A DNA stretch of 64,000 nucleotides from Bacteroidales bacterium (GCA_017522065.1 JAFXAD010000058.1:62001-126000); one strand, 5' to 3'; shown: positions 42,465 through 52,885, counted from the stretch's first letter. Translations and numbers: made by a program. The notes: generated from the sequence alone by a model not told the origin.

Positions 42465-44153
42465 GTGACTCAAAATGAAATAATATTAGAAATCAAGGAC
42501 CTTACCGTCTCATTCGATGAGCGGACGGTTGTAGACAACGTCAGCTATACGCTGTGGCGTGGCAAGACGCTTGGTATTGTGGGCGAATCGGGTTCGGGCA
42601 AGAGTGTCAGCAGTCTGGCCATTATGGGACTGCTGCCGAAGAACGCTACGGTTTCAGGATCAGCAGTGCTTGATGGACAAACCGACTTGCTTGCTCTCGA
42701 CGAGGCTGGTTTCCGTGCCGTCCGCGGCAGCCGTATCGCTATGATTTTTCAGGAACCGATGACCAGCCTGAATCCGGTGCAGAAATGCGGCGAACAGGTC
42801 GTCGAAATGCTGAGGCTGCACGAGAATGTGGACCATAAAGAGGCCCGCCGGCGGACTATAGAATTGTTCGAAGAGGTGCTTCTGCCCCGCCCGGAGAAGA
42901 TCTTCGACAGCTACCCGCATGAGATCAGCGGCGGCCAAAAACAGCGCGTGATGATAGCAATGGCACTGATATGCAATCCGGACATAATCATCGCCGACGA
43001 ACCAACAACAGCACTCGATGTGACGGTTCAGAAGACCATACTCGAACTGCTCCGCGACATGCAACGAAAACATGATATAGCAGTGATTTTCATTACGCAC
43101 GACCTCGGTGTCATAGCTCAGGTGGCCGACGAAATCGCCGTAATGTATCATGGTAAAATTGTCGAGCAGGGTGATGCGAACGCTATTCTGCATAGCCCGC
43201 AGCACTCCTACACTCAAGGTCTTCTGGCCTGCCGTCCCCCTTTGCATGGCCGTCCTCGCCATCTGCCAACGGTCGAGGAGTTTATGAAAGCGGAAAGTGG
43301 AGAAGTGAGATGTGAGGACGGAGAAGTGAGAAGTGAGAACGGAGAAAGGAAAGCGGAGAGGGGAGAACCGTTGCTTTCGGTTCGCGATCTGGATGTTACA
43401 TATACGCTGGAAAAGTCATTTTTTGGCAAACCACGGAAAAAACTCAAGGCTGTCGACGGCATAAGTTTTGACGTTTACCGTGGCGAGACGCTTGGACTTG
43501 TCGGCGAGTCGGGATGTGGCAAGACAACGCTGGGACGGGCAATTCTCAGACTGATTGACACGGCCTCGGGCAGCATCATATTCGAAGGCAGACGTCTCGA
43601 CACCATCTCGGAAGGCGAGATGCGCATACTGCGGCCACAGATGCAGATCATTTTCCAGGACCCCTATTCGTCGCTCAATCCGCGTATGACTGTCGGACAG
43701 ACTATTATGGAACCACTCGTTGTGCAGCATCGCGACATTGGCAGAGCCGAACGCAAGGAGAGGGTGCTCGACCTGATGGAGAGGGTGGGGCTGAGGCCTG
43801 AATGGATAGACCGCTACCCGCACGAATTCTCTGGCGGTCAGCGACAGAGGATTTGCATTGCCCGAGCATTGATACTCAATCCAAAACTGGTTATCTGCGA
43901 CGAATCGGTGTCGGCTCTCGACGTGTCGGTGCAAGCCCAAGTGCTCAACTTGCTCAACGAGCTGAAGGAGCATTTCGGCTATACATATATATTTATATCG
44001 CACGACCTCTCGGTGGTGCATTTCATCTCCGACCGGATTATGGTCATGCAGTCGGGACGCATGGTCGAGATGGGTGACTCGGACATTCTTTTCAACAATC
44101 CCGAACAGGAGTATACGCGCAAACTGCTTGACGCAATACCGCGTATTGACTGA
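42465..44153 (+). CDS. Oligopeptide-type ABC transporter ATPase, two domains fused (DppD-DppF like)
   Basis: 562 residues from GTG 42465. Two complete ABC domains: the first with Walker [10 protein letters not shown], signature ISGGQKQRV and Walker [13 protein letters not shown], the second (from about residue 302) with [18 protein letters not shown] and [11 protein letters not shown]. The fused arrangement is common in Bacteroidota. Residues about 275-301 between them ([20 protein letters not shown] and following) are encoded by eleven units of the seven-base repeat (43290-43366), a charged flexible linker. Powers peptide or nickel uptake with membrane proteins encoded elsewhere. No permease genes adjacent. 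Confidence 0.92.
   Translation: MTQNEIILEIKDLTVSFDERTVVDNVSYTLWRGKTLGIVGESGSGKSVSSLAIMGLLPKNATVSGSAVLDGQTDLLALDEAGFRAVRGSRIAMIFQEPMTSLNPVQKCGEQVVEMLRLHENVDHKEARRRTIELFEEVLLPRPEKIFDSYPHEISGGQKQRVMIAMALICNPDIIIADEPTTALDVTVQKTILELLRDMQRKHDIAVIFITHDLGVIAQVADEIAVMYHGKIVEQGDANAILHSPQHSYTQGLLACRPPLHGRPRHLPTVEEFMKAESGEVRCEDGEVRSENGERKAERGEPLLSVRDLDVTYTLEKSFFGKPRKKLKAVDGISFDVYRGETLGLVGESGCGKTTLGRAILRLIDTASGSIIFEGRRLDTISEGEMRILRPQMQIIFQDPYSSLNPRMTVGQTIMEPLVVQHRDIGRAERKERVLDLMERVGLRPEWIDRYPHEFSGGQRQRICIARALILNPKLVICDESVSALDVSVQAQVLNLLNELKEHFGYTYIFISHDLSVVHFISDRIMVMQSGRMVEMGDSDILFNNPEQEYTRKLLDAIPRID
43290..43366. repeat. Heptamer repeat array, copy E (inside the ABC linker)
   Basis: Eleven units, e.g. 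GTGGAGA, AGTGAGA, ACGGAGA, AGTGAGA twice, ACGGAGA, GCGGAGA. More diverged than the nadD leader array. Confidence 0.85.
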
Positions 44154-44181
44154 AGAAACACGCCTTCGAAGCCCCGAAAAA

Positions 44182-44207
44182 AAATGCCGCCAGAATTGGC
44201 GGCATTT
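44182..44207. terminator. Bidirectional terminator
   Basis: AAATGCCGCC, AGAATT, GGCGGCATTT, preceded by an A run, between the ABC gene and the convergent DksA-like gene. Confidence 0.85.
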
Positions 44208-44225
44208 AAATTGTAGACAAAAAGA

Positions 44226-44627
44226 TTATCTTTTCTTGCTGAGCATCTCCTTGGCCTCAATGGTCATGGTGGTATGCGGCACTACGCGCAGACGCTCTTT
44301 AGGTATCAGTTTGCCTGTGACTTTGCAGATGCCGTAGGTCTTGTTCTCGATACGGATAAGTGCAGCTTCGAGGTCTTTGATGAATTTCTGCTGACGTGCT
44401 GCTAGTTTGGAGTTCTCCTCTTTTGAAAGGACAGAACTTCCCTCCTCCAGTGTCTTGAATGTGGGCGATGTGTCGGTGACATCGTTGCCGGCGTTGGCTA
44501 CTGCGGCGTTGAGGAGTTCAAGATTCTTGCGTGCTTCCTCAAGTTTTTTGAGTATAATTTCTTTGAATTCTTGCAATTCCTCGGAGTCGTAGTATTTTTT
44601 TTCTTGATTTGGTTTGTCTGTATTCAT
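44226..44627 (-). CDS. DksA/TraR-family protein without the zinc cysteines
   Basis: 133 residues. An N-terminal coiled coil (EELQEFKEIILKKLEEARKN) and a C-terminal globule with TYGICKVTGKLIPKERLRVVPH. The four-Cys zinc site of classic DksA is reduced to a single Cys, as is usual in the Bacteroidota branch. Members bind RNA polymerase through the secondary channel and tune transcription, often with ppGpp. Confidence 0.87.
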   Translation of the reverse strand: MNTDKPNQEKKYYDSEELQEFKEIILKKLEEARKNLELLNAAVANAGNDVTDTSPTFKTLEEGSSVLSKEENSKLAARQQKFIKDLEAALIRIENKTYGICKVTGKLIPKERLRVVPHTTMTIEAKEMLSKKR

Positions 44628-44716
44628 GGCGTTCTGTCTTTATGATGAAACATGCTGCAAAAATACATCAAATATCTTTAAAATCTAAGAAAGAAATCTT
44701 AAAAAAAGTTGTTAAC

Positions 44717-45235
44717 TTATAAATACAAGTCTATCAAACCAGTGGGAGCAGTGATGTGAATTATTTTTTTGTCGCGGTCTACTTTATTTATCACTTGATC
44801 GATGACGGGTATGAGAATCTCTTTGTCGTTTTTCATGATTTGGAACAGTGCTTGAGCCGGGTAGTCGATGACGCTTGCGATGGTTCCGATGTCTCCTTTC
44901 TCGCTGTCAATCACGGTCCAACCTATTACTTCGTGGAAATAGAAACGGTTACCTGTCAATTTGGGAAGCATCTCGAGGGGGAGGTAAAGGTCGCTGCCTA
45001 CAAGCATTTGAGCCTCGTCGGGCTTCAGGTCTTCGAACGTGACAATGGCCTTGTTGCCATTGATGCTCATCTCTTTAATAAAATAAGGTACAAGACCGTG
45101 CTTCTGTTCTACAAATACGGCATCGAGTTCGGCATATTCTTCCGGGACGTCGACATCCAGAAAGAAAACGACTTGGCCTTTATATCCAAATGGTTTTGTG
45201 ATTTTGCCGAGTTGGTAGCATTCTTCTTTGGTCAT
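44717..45235 (-). CDS. rimM: Ribosome maturation factor RimM
   Basis: 172 residues from ATG 45235; an in-frame ATG 22 codons upstream would fall in the hairpin after rpsP. Begins YQLGKITKPFGYKGQVVFFLDV, the RimM N-terminal barrel, and continues to the PRC-barrel part (DIGTIASVIDYPAQALFQI, EILIPVIDQVINKVD). Assists 30S maturation by binding S19. Downstream of rpsP, the classic rpsP-rimM order. Confidence 0.92.
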   Translation of the reverse strand: MTKEECYQLGKITKPFGYKGQVVFFLDVDVPEEYAELDAVFVEQKHGLVPYFIKEMSINGNKAIVTFEDLKPDEAQMLVGSDLYLPLEMLPKLTGNRFYFHEVIGWTVIDSEKGDIGTIASVIDYPAQALFQIMKNDKEILIPVIDQVINKVDRDKKIIHITAPTGLIDLYL

Positions 45236-45284
45236 GATGCGTGTCGGGTTGTATGGGGTGGGTTGAACGAATGTGGACTTACAG

Positions 45285-45314
45285 AAAGGGACATGCAGCA
45301 ATGCATGTCCCTTT
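45285..45314 (-). terminator. Hairpin between rpsP and rimM
   Basis: 13-bp stem AAAGGGACATGCA / TGCATGTCCCTTT, 4-nt loop. No long T run follows on the minus strand, so it may attenuate and leave some read-through into rimM. Confidence 0.65.
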
Positions 45315-45337
45315 GACTTCTGTTATCACACTGTGTG

Positions 45338-45895
45338 TTATGCTTCAGTGTTTTCTTCAGTAGCTTCGGCAGCAGGGGCTTCGCTTGCGGCAGCTCCTTC
45401 AGCTTCGGCTTTGGCAGCGGCTTCAGCCTCGGCAGCGGCGCGGCGTTTTGCTTCGACAGCGGCTGCTTTGGTTTCGTTGACTTTCTTTTCAGCCTCGAGA
45501 CGTGATTTGGCCTCATTGCGAGCGTTGTTGGTGATTTCGCTCTTCTTGTTGGCTATCTTGGCCTCTTTAGCTTGCTTCCATTCGTTATACTTGGCATCGG
45601 CCTGTTCCTGTGTGAGGGCGCCTTTTTCGACACCAATCTGCAGGTGGCGACGGAGAAGGATTCCCTTATAGGAAAGGATACGGCGGCAAGTGTCAGTTGT
45701 CTGGGCACCGTTCTTGATCCAATAGCAGGCTCTTTCTTCGTTGATAACGATTTCGGCGGGGTTGGTCATCGGGTTGTACGTGCCTAATTTCTCGATAAAT
45801 CTTCCATCACGAGGTGCACGACCATCCGCTACTACGATGTGATAAAAAGGCTGATTCTTTTTACCCTTACGTTGTAATCTTATTCTTGCAGGCAT
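45338..45895 (-). CDS. rpsP: Ribosomal protein S16 with Ala/Glu-rich extension
   Basis: 185 residues. The first 80 are S16 ([42 protein letters not shown]). The rest is a charged helical extension ending in Ala/Glu repeats, as in other Bacteroidota S16 proteins. A likely minus-strand promoter has TATTTTTG (45950-45957) with TTTTG 18 nt upstream (45976-45980). Confidence 0.95.
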   Translation of the reverse strand: MPARIRLQRKGKKNQPFYHIVVADGRAPRDGRFIEKLGTYNPMTNPAEIVINEERACYWIKNGAQTTDTCRRILSYKGILLRRHLQIGVEKGALTQEQADAKYNEWKQAKEAKIANKKSEITNNARNEAKSRLEAEKKVNETKAAAVEAKRRAAAEAEAAAKAEAEGAAASEAPAAEATEENTEA

Positions 45896-45949
45896 AATTG
45901 ATTGTTTTTTAAGTTTTTATTTAAATAAATTGATTTTGTTTGGAATTGC

Positions 45950-45980
45950 AAAAATATTACTTTTTTTTATTCTGACAAAA
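45950..45980 (-). promoter_or_regulatory. Promoter of rpsP-rimM
   Basis: TTTTG, 18 nt, TATTTTTG on the minus strand; it overlaps a plus-strand -7-like TACTTTTG (45987-45994) for ribF, so the two units are divergent from nearly the same place. Confidence 0.55.
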
Positions 45981-46013
45981 TTTTTGTACTTTTGTACTCT
46001 GAAAGTTTTGTTA

Positions 46014-46940
46014 ATGAAAATAATCAATATTGAAGATATCAATATTTTAGACCGTGAAACAATGGTGACAGTCGGCATGTTCGATGGCCTTCATTTGGGT
46101 CATCGGCATCTGCTTGCCACGTTGTCGGAACAGTCGAAAAAAAGAGACCAGACTCCTATAGTAGTGACATTCGATAGGCATCCACGTCAAGTGCTTCATC
46201 CAGAATCGCCTATGCAGCTGCTTTCCACTGCCGACGAGAGGATGCAGATGCTGGCAGATTTTGGTGTGGAGACTGTTGCGATGGTGAAGTTCGATGTCGA
46301 GGCTGCTTCCATGAGCGCATGCAGGTTTGCAGAAAACTATCTCTGTAGCCGCCTCGCAATGAAGACTTTGCTGCTGGGTTATGACAATTCGTTCGGCAGC
46401 AAGTCGAACGACGATTTCGCCCGGTTGCCGGAGGTGGCAGAGCGCCATGGATTCGATATCCTCCACGACAGTGCTGTCTATGTCAACGGTGTGGATGTCA
46501 GCTCCACAAAGATACGACGTGCTTTGCAGCAAGGCGACATCGAGGCTGCCAATGCCATGCTTGGCTATCCATACAGGTTCTCAGGCCATGTCGTTCATGG
46601 CCGTCATATCGGAACCGGGCTCGGCTTCCCGACGGCAAACCTTGTGTCCGACGACAGGAACAAGTTGCTTCCGGCCAATGGTGTGTATGCGCTGCGTGCC
46701 ATGGTTGACGGAGTTACTTGGCCTGCAATGGCTAACTTGGGAATGCAACCAACGTTCGATGGTCACCAGTCTGCCTTTGAAGTTCACCTTATCGGATTTG
46801 ACAAAAACCTCTATGGCAGACAAATAACGGTCGAGTTTGTCGGACGGATCCGTGATATAAAACCTTTTTCGTCGCCCATGGAATTGAAGGCACAACTGAT
46901 GAAAGACTCCGTGGACGCTATGAATATGACAAAAAAATAA
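46014..46940 (+). CDS. ribF: Bifunctional riboflavin kinase / FAD synthetase
   Basis: 308 residues from ATG 46014. The N-terminal FAD synthetase domain has GMFDGLHLGHRHLL, and VSSTKIRRALQQGD closes it; the C-terminal riboflavin kinase domain has HGRHIGTGLGFPTANL and ANLGMQPTF. Converts riboflavin to FMN and then FAD. Two bases before the next gene, so they are co-transcribed. Confidence 0.95.
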   Translation: MKIINIEDINILDRETMVTVGMFDGLHLGHRHLLATLSEQSKKRDQTPIVVTFDRHPRQVLHPESPMQLLSTADERMQMLADFGVETVAMVKFDVEAASMSACRFAENYLCSRLAMKTLLLGYDNSFGSKSNDDFARLPEVAERHGFDILHDSAVYVNGVDVSSTKIRRALQQGDIEAANAMLGYPYRFSGHVVHGRHIGTGLGFPTANLVSDDRNKLLPANGVYALRAMVDGVTWPAMANLGMQPTFDGHQSAFEVHLIGFDKNLYGRQITVEFVGRIRDIKPFSSPMELKAQLMKDSVDAMNMTKK

Positions 46941-46942
46941 AT

Positions 46943-47512
46943 ATGAAAAAAATATGCCTGATAATAGCATGCCTGTTTCTTGTACAGGGACTTTCGGCAC
47001 AAAAGGGGAAGGTGTACAAGTCGCTGGACGACGTAAGACGTGTGGACTCTGTATATCATCTGAAACTCAACTATAAACGCCTGAAAAAGATTCCTCCAAA
47101 GGTTTTTGAGATGCACAACCTGCGCACTCTCGACCTGGGGCGCAACTTTATCGACAGCATCCCTCCGGAAATCGGAACGCTCGTCAATCTCGAATCTCTC
47201 GACCTGCGCCGCAACCGTATCCGAAAGGTGCCCGGTGAGATTGGCAACCTGAAAAACTTGAAAACACTGAATCTGAGCAGGAACCCGATTCTTGACTTGC
47301 CCGACGAAATGTCCGGTCTCGAAAAATTGGAGGAATTGATACTGTGGTGTACCGGTGTTATATCGTTTCCGCCGTCGTTTGTGGCATTGAACTATACGCT
47401 TAAAGTAATCGACCTGCGTGTGTGTCCGCTGACATGGGACGACCAGCAGGCTATAGAGGAGCTGCTGCCGACCCCTCGCAAACGATGGGATTATGTATGC
47501 AACTGCAAATGA
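46943..47512 (+). CDS. Exported leucine-rich-repeat protein
   Basis: 189 residues with a signal peptide (to GLSAQ). Five LRRs of the bacterial type (LRTLDLGRNFIDSIPPEIGTL, LVNLESLDLRRNRIRKVPGE, LKTLNLSRNPILDLPDEMS). Predicted periplasmic or surface binding protein; ligand unknown. Two bases after ribF and 36 before the nitrilase gene. Confidence 0.88.
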   Translation: MKKICLIIACLFLVQGLSAQKGKVYKSLDDVRRVDSVYHLKLNYKRLKKIPPKVFEMHNLRTLDLGRNFIDSIPPEIGTLVNLESLDLRRNRIRKVPGEIGNLKNLKTLNLSRNPILDLPDEMSGLEKLEELILWCTGVISFPPSFVALNYTLKVIDLRVCPLTWDDQQAIEELLPTPRKRWDYVCNCK

Positions 47513-47548
47513 CCTGCTCGGCGGAAACAACAAAAACGAATTGCTATC

Positions 47549-48406
47549 GTGACTAAGAAAGAAGAATTGAAAATAGCCCTGTTTCAGCAGGATATAGTCT
47601 GGGAGGACCCGAATGCCAACTATGCCAAAATCGAGCAGGCCTTCGACGAGGCCCTCGCGGGCAAAGAGGTCGATGTGCTCGTTGTCCCCGAGACGTTCAA
47701 CACCGGATTTGGAGACCACATGGCCCGCCAAGCCGAGCCGCCCATGGGTGCAACATATAGTTTCGCTCTCAGTATGGCTAAGCGATACGATGCGCTCTTC
47801 GCAGGTACGTGGACTGTCAGGGAGGAAGGCACCGTATACAACCGGCTGCACCTTGTCAGGCCCGACGGGTCGTTCGACTATTACGACAAAGCCCATACCT
47901 TCCGCATGAGTAGCGAAGCCTCGCAATTGGGTAGGGGAGACCGGGTGGTGACGACGGAATGGCGCGGATGGCGCATACGCCCTGTGGTGTGCTACGACTT
48001 GCGTTTCCCTGCATGGCTGCGCAACACTGCCGACTGGGATTACGACCTCATGATGGTATGCGCCAACTGGCCGGGGTCGCGCTACGAGGCTTGGCGTACG
48101 CTGCTTCGTGCCCGTGCCATCGAGAACCTCTCGTATGCCGTCGGATGCAACCGCGTCGGACGTGACAGCACAGGCATCGACTATGCTGGCTGCTCAGCCA
48201 TTGTCGACTACAAGGGCTTGCCGATAAGCGAAATACCTCCTTCGCTCGATGCTGTCAATCCCGACGAACGCATCATCACAGCCACCCTTTCGGCACAAGC
48301 CCTCGACATATTCCGCCAACATTGGCCGTTCAATTTGGATTTTGATGGCTTTATTTTAAAAGATACTAATCCTTCAGAAGGACAACCATTCAAAGATGGA
48401 GAATAA
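47549..48406 (+). CDS. Nitrilase-superfamily hydrolase, omega-amidase-like
   Basis: 285 residues from GTG 47549. The Glu-Lys-Cys triad is visible: Glu in VVPETFNTGF (about 48), Lys in YYDKAHTF (about 114), Cys148 in VVCYDLRFPAW. The wording YDLRFP and the length match omega-amidases (YafV/Nit2 type), which hydrolyse alpha-ketoglutaramate and similar damaged metabolites. Overlaps mutS2 by 11 bases. Confidence 0.9.
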   Translation: MTKKEELKIALFQQDIVWEDPNANYAKIEQAFDEALAGKEVDVLVVPETFNTGFGDHMARQAEPPMGATYSFALSMAKRYDALFAGTWTVREEGTVYNRLHLVRPDGSFDYYDKAHTFRMSSEASQLGRGDRVVTTEWRGWRIRPVVCYDLRFPAWLRNTADWDYDLMMVCANWPGSRYEAWRTLLRARAIENLSYAVGCNRVGRDSTGIDYAGCSAIVDYKGLPISEIPPSLDAVNPDERIITATLSAQALDIFRQHWPFNLDFDGFILKDTNPSEGQPFKDGE

Positions 48407-50843
48407 AATAGGATTTGACAAGATTCGGGAACTTGTAGCGTCGGAGATTACCAACACTCTGGCCCGTCGCATGGTGGAGGAAATGCACCTTAGCGCTAAT
48501 TACGAACGCGTCGTAAGAGAATTGCGCCGGACTGAAGAGTTCCGCCAGATACTGCAGATGGAGAACAGTTTCCCGACGCAGGATTTCGACGACCTCAGCG
48601 ACGAACTTGCAAGACTCAATGTGGGCAATACGGTGATCGACTTCGACGCCCTTGTGACTTTCAAGGCCTCTCTGCACACAATCAGCAGCATACTCGGATT
48701 CCTGCAGTCGGATGCAGGAGAGAAATACCCGGAGCTCTACGCCCTGTCGCAACGCATCGAGCTCGATTCCAAAGTGCTGCGGCAGCTCGACAAGATGGTC
48801 GACGAGAAAGGGGAGATATACGACGATGCGTCGCCCGAGCTGTTGGAAATACGGCGCATGATGTCTCGCAAACGTGCAGAGGTGGATGCGCAGATAGGAC
48901 GCTCGCTAAGCAAGGCCAAACGTGAGGGATGGGCTCCAGAGAACGCAGAGGTGACAATCCGCAACGGACGTCTGGTGATACCCATGCTCGACACGCATCG
49001 CCGTAAGATGAAGGGCATAATCCAGGACGAGTCCGCAACCCGACAGACTGCTTTCCTCGAGCCGTCGGAGGTCGTGGAACTGAACAACGACCTGCGTGAA
49101 CTTGAATTCGCCGAGCGTCACGAGATACAGAAAATATTAGCCCGATTTACCGAATATATTCGTCCGCAGCTGAGGCAGTTGACGGAGGCTTTCTGGTTTC
49201 TGGCACGCATCGATTTCATACGCGCCAAGGCCCGCTTCGCATTGAGCATAGGGGGTGTGATGCCGATTGTCAACGACCGGCAGATGATAGACTGGATCGA
49301 TGCACGTCACCCGCTGCTCTACTTGAACCACAAGGCCCAAGGTAAGGAGGTGGTGCCGTTCGACCTGAAACTTGACGAAACGAAACATATACTTGTGATT
49401 TCGGGACCCAATGCAGGCGGAAAATCGGTGTGCCTCAAGGCGGTAGGGCTTCTGCAATACATGCTGCAGTGCGGCTTGCTTGTCCCTTGTCGCGAAACTT
49501 CCGAATTCGGCATCTTCGAACACCTCTTCATCGATATCGGTGACCAGCAATCGATAGAGAACGATTTGAGCACCTATTCGTCACACTTGCAGAACATGAA
49601 ACAACTGCTTGCTGTAGCTGACGAGCACACGCTGTTTCTACTCGACGAACTGGGCGGTGGAACCGAACCGCGCTCGGGTTGCGCCATTGCCGAGGCTATG
49701 CTCGAAGAACTCTATGGCCGTCACTCGTTCGGCGTTGTGACAACTCACTTTGCCGACCTCAAGCTGCTGGCAGACCGGTTTGACGGTATCGTCAACGGAG
49801 CCATGCTGTTCGATACCGAACGTATGGTGCCTCTCTACAGACTTTCGGTTGGACATCCAGGAAGTTCGTTTGCATTCGAGATAGCCACAAAGATTGGTCT
49901 GCCGCTCGATATTCTTGAAGCTGCCGAGGAAAAAGCGGGGAAGGAGATGCTCAACTTTGAACATCAACTCCAGCAGATTGAACTCGACAAACAGGAGATC
50001 GCTCGCCAGCGAAAAGAACTCGAGGTGTCGGATAATTTCCTCAACGAGGTGATAGGTAAGTATCAGCGATTGACGGATAAACTGGAAGAAAAAAAATACG
50101 ATATCATCAGCGAAGCCCGTCAGCAAGCCCGTCAGATAATTGCCGACGCCAACCGTACTGTCGAGCGAACAATTGCCGACATCAAGGAATCGAACGCCGA
50201 CAAGGAACGCACACGCCAAGCGCGCGAACAAATGCGCCTCGATGCCGAGGAGAACGAACGCCAGCAGTCGCAACTCGACAAACAGAGGGAAAAACGCAAA
50301 AAGAATAAAACAGCATCGGCTTTGGAACAGCCGGAAGAGAAAGAGAAGAGCGATGTTGAAATCGTTGCCGGGCCGCTTGTGGTGGGCGACATCGTCCGCA
50401 TAGACGGTGGCGACACCTATGGGCAACTCGTGGAGCTGAAGGGCCGCAAGGCTGTGGTGGAAAGCAACAGTCTGCGCATGACAATAACAGTCGACAGACT
50501 CGAAAAGACGCGCAAGAAGGCGATACCTGTCGACAAGACGCGCCGCCAGAACAATCGGTTCCAGTCGATATACGACGACATCAACGAAAAACGCAAGGTT
50601 TTCAACCCCACCCTCGACCTGCGCGGCCACCGTGCCGAGGAATCGCTGGCAGAGTTGCAGCATTTCCTCGACGATGCGCAGCTTCTAAGCGAAAAAGAAC
50701 TGCGAATCCTGCACGGCAAAGGCTACGGCATTCTGAAAACGCTGATACGCCAGCAGTTGCAGTCCATGCCGGAAGTCGAGTCTTTCCACTCGGCGCCTGT
50801 AGATACAGGTGGCGACGGAATAACTGTTGTCCATTTGAGGTGA
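48396..50843 (+). CDS. mutS2: MutS2 ATPase/endonuclease
   Basis: 815 residues. MutS-type ATPase with Walker A GPNAGGKSV (about residue 337), LFLLDELGGGTEPRSG and VTTHFADLK, a long coiled coil (about 500-640) and the C-terminal Smr nuclease domain (LDLRGHRAEESLAELQHFLD ... ILHGKGYGILK). MutS2 suppresses recombination and rescues collided ribosomes in some bacteria. Overlaps the preceding gene and ends before a 254-base gap. Confidence 0.95.
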   Translation: MENKIGFDKIRELVASEITNTLARRMVEEMHLSANYERVVRELRRTEEFRQILQMENSFPTQDFDDLSDELARLNVGNTVIDFDALVTFKASLHTISSILGFLQSDAGEKYPELYALSQRIELDSKVLRQLDKMVDEKGEIYDDASPELLEIRRMMSRKRAEVDAQIGRSLSKAKREGWAPENAEVTIRNGRLVIPMLDTHRRKMKGIIQDESATRQTAFLEPSEVVELNNDLRELEFAERHEIQKILARFTEYIRPQLRQLTEAFWFLARIDFIRAKARFALSIGGVMPIVNDRQMIDWIDARHPLLYLNHKAQGKEVVPFDLKLDETKHILVISGPNAGGKSVCLKAVGLLQYMLQCGLLVPCRETSEFGIFEHLFIDIGDQQSIENDLSTYSSHLQNMKQLLAVADEHTLFLLDELGGGTEPRSGCAIAEAMLEELYGRHSFGVVTTHFADLKLLADRFDGIVNGAMLFDTERMVPLYRLSVGHPGSSFAFEIATKIGLPLDILEAAEEKAGKEMLNFEHQLQQIELDKQEIARQRKELEVSDNFLNEVIGKYQRLTDKLEEKKYDIISEARQQARQIIADANRTVERTIADIKESNADKERTRQAREQMRLDAEENERQQSQLDKQREKRKKNKTASALEQPEEKEKSDVEIVAGPLVVGDIVRIDGGDTYGQLVELKGRKAVVESNSLRMTITVDRLEKTRKKAIPVDKTRRQNNRFQSIYDDINEKRKVFNPTLDLRGHRAEESLAELQHFLDDAQLLSEKELRILHGKGYGILKTLIRQQLQSMPEVESFHSAPVDTGGDGITVVHLR

Positions 50844-51097
50844 TTTTGTAATCATTTGGATTACAATGATTGACATTCCTTGTGGGTTTTTCCTTGCATG
50901 TTTCGGAAAAATATTTTGCTTTTGGTGGTTTTACTTTGTGGAATGGGAGTATTTTTGCAGCGTGAAATAATAGATTATCTGTAAACAAACCGCTCAAAAA
51001 CAGCAAATACTAAAAAACAAGACTGCAATTTGAAAAAAAAAGTTATTTTTGCAAATCATAAAAACTAAAATAATAAATCATTAAATATTGTAATACA

Positions 51098-51532
51098 ATG
51101 AAAAAGTTTATTTTACCGATGCTGGCGGCATTCGTGATGCTGACGGGATGCAGCGAAAAGGCACGTGTGATAACCTCTTATTACACGGTGAACAGCAACC
51201 AATGGGAACCGGCCACGACTCTAAACGATGACGGAACCTACACTGTCAACTATTATTATTCGGCTTGGGAGAACATTGACATCACTCCCGATGTAATCGA
51301 CAATGGTGTGGTTCTGGCATACTTTATCGATGCCGACGGTCGCGACAACCTTCTGCCGTATACGATGTACTTCGTTGGCGACGATGGGGTTCCGTACCAG
51401 GAACGTATCGAGTTCGATATTGAAGCAGGCAAGATAACCTTCAAAATCAAGGATACGGACTTCAATACCGCCGCGTCGATGCAGGATATTGGAACTATGA
51501 ATTTTAAAGTCAGCGTGATTCGAAATTTCTAA
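51098..51532 (+). CDS. Small lipoprotein of unknown function
   Basis: 144 residues. Lipobox LTGC (Cys18). The mature domain is beta-rich (RVITSYYTVNSNQWEPA, IEFDIEAGKITFKIKDTDFN), similar in style to a family of Bacteroidales lipoproteins with SKARV/YYTV motifs. No named family. Stand-alone, ended by its own terminator. A -7-like TATTTTTG lies about 50 bases upstream. Confidence 0.8.
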   Translation: MKKFILPMLAAFVMLTGCSEKARVITSYYTVNSNQWEPATTLNDDGTYTVNYYYSAWENIDITPDVIDNGVVLAYFIDADGRDNLLPYTMYFVGDDGVPYQERIEFDIEAGKITFKIKDTDFNTAASMQDIGTMNFKVSVIRNF

Positions 51533-51547
51533 GATGACTGATTCAAT

Positions 51548-51578
51548 AAGCACCGCTCTGTAGGGCGGTGCTTTTTTT
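51548..51578 (+). terminator. Terminator of the small lipoprotein gene
   Basis: Stem AAGCACCGC / GCGGTGCTT with an 8-nt loop and seven Ts. Confidence 0.88.
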
Positions 51579-51597
51579 GTGCCTGCAAAACAAAATT

Positions 51598-51628
51598 TTT
51601 GTCAGGTGAAATAATTATAGTAATTTTG
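51598..51628 (+). promoter_or_regulatory. Promoter of hutI-lolD
   Basis: TTTG (51598-51601), 19 nt, TAATTTTG (51621-51628), 25 nt before the hutI ATG. Confidence 0.8.
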
Positions 51629-51652
51629 CAGCCGTAATAATGAAACTGTTTT

Positions 51653-52885
51653 ATGCTGACACTGATTAAAAACATCAAAGAACTGGTGCAGGTTGAGCGC
51701 CAGCCAAAACTACGTGTTATGGGTCGTGAGATGGCCCATATTGAGACAATAAAAGACGCTTACCTTCTGATAGAGGGCGACAAAATAAAGGCTTTTGGAC
51801 CAATGACGGAATGGAGCGGCAATGCAGACTGCGAGGTCGATGCCGCCGGCCGTATGGTATTCCCCAGTTTTTGCGACTCGCACACCCATCTTGTTTATGC
51901 AGGCAGCCGCGAAATCGAATACTGTGACAAGATCAGAGGCCTTTCGTACGAGGAGATCGCCAAACGTGGCGGTGGCATCCTCAACAGTGCCAAGCGTGTA
52001 CAGGAGGCGTCGGAGCAGGAATTGTACGACGATGCACAGATGCGTCTCGAACAGATGATAGGCTTTGGTAGCGGTGCCGTCGAAATCAAGAGCGGCTACG
52101 GAATGACCACCGAGGCCGAAATGAAGATGCTCCGCGTCATCCGTCGCCTAAAGGAAAACAGTCCACTGACAATCAAGAGCACCCTGTTGGGCGCTCATGG
52201 AATCCCTATGGAGTATCGCGGACGGCAAGAGGCTTTTGTCGATCTTGTTGTGAACGAGATGATTCCTCAGGCCGCTGCTGAGGGTCTGGCCGATTTCGTC
52301 GATGTCTTCTGCGATCAGGGTTTCTTTACGGTTGAGGACACCGACAGGATGCTCGATGCTGGCGAGAAGTACGGTCTGCGTGCCAAAATCCATGCCAACG
52401 AATTGGCCTATAGCGGCGGTATTCAGTGCGCAGTACGTCACAACGCCCTTAGCTGCGACCACTTGGAATATACTGGCGATGATGAAATAAAGGCTCTGCT
52501 CGGCAGCGAGACGATGCCGACGGTGTTGCCGGGTGCTGCATTCTTTCTCAATATGGTCCATGCCCCTGTCCGCAAGATGATGGATGCCGGTTTGGGCGTG
52601 GCAATGGCAAGCGACTGCAACCCGGGTTCGTCGCCTTCTGCCAATATGCAGCTTATTCTGAGTATGGCATGCATCAACTACCGCATGCTTCCTGAAGAGG
52701 CCATAAATGCAGTGACTCTGAATAGCGCATACGCTATGGGTGTAAGTGGCGAAATGGGATCGATAGCAGTGGGCAAACGAGCCAACTTCTACATCACCAA
52801 GCCGATACCTTCCTACGAGTATATGCCTTATGCGTATGGCGAAAACAAGGTCGATATAGTCTTCCTCAACGGCAAAAGAATATGA
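51653..52885 (+). CDS. hutI: Imidazolonepropionase HutI
   Basis: 410 residues, amidohydrolase fold. Metal-site HxH in [10 protein letters not shown], then [41 protein letters not shown] and [14 protein letters not shown], all as in HutI. Third step of histidine degradation. The other hut genes are absent here. The stop overlaps the lolD start (ATGA at 52882), an unusual partner. Confidence 0.95.
   Translation: MLTLIKNIKELVQVERQPKLRVMGREMAHIETIKDAYLLIEGDKIKAFGPMTEWSGNADCEVDAAGRMVFPSFCDSHTHLVYAGSREIEYCDKIRGLSYEEIAKRGGGILNSAKRVQEASEQELYDDAQMRLEQMIGFGSGAVEIKSGYGMTTEAEMKMLRVIRRLKENSPLTIKSTLLGAHGIPMEYRGRQEAFVDLVVNEMIPQAAAEGLADFVDVFCDQGFFTVEDTDRMLDAGEKYGLRAKIHANELAYSGGIQCAVRHNALSCDHLEYTGDDEIKALLGSETMPTVLPGAAFFLNMVHAPVRKMMDAGLGVAMASDCNPGSSPSANMQLILSMACINYRMLPEEAINAVTLNSAYAMGVSGEMGSIAVGKRANFYITKPIPSYEYMPYAYGENKVDIVFLNGKRI

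Noticed and set aside
44226-44627. Frameshifted or degraded DksA because zinc cysteines are missing
   Set aside because: The frame is intact and the Cys-poor form is typical of the Bacteroidota branch.
50846-50866. Hairpin TTGTAATC/GATTACAA after mutS2 as a terminator
   Set aside because: The stem is AT-rich and short and no T run follows on the plus strand.
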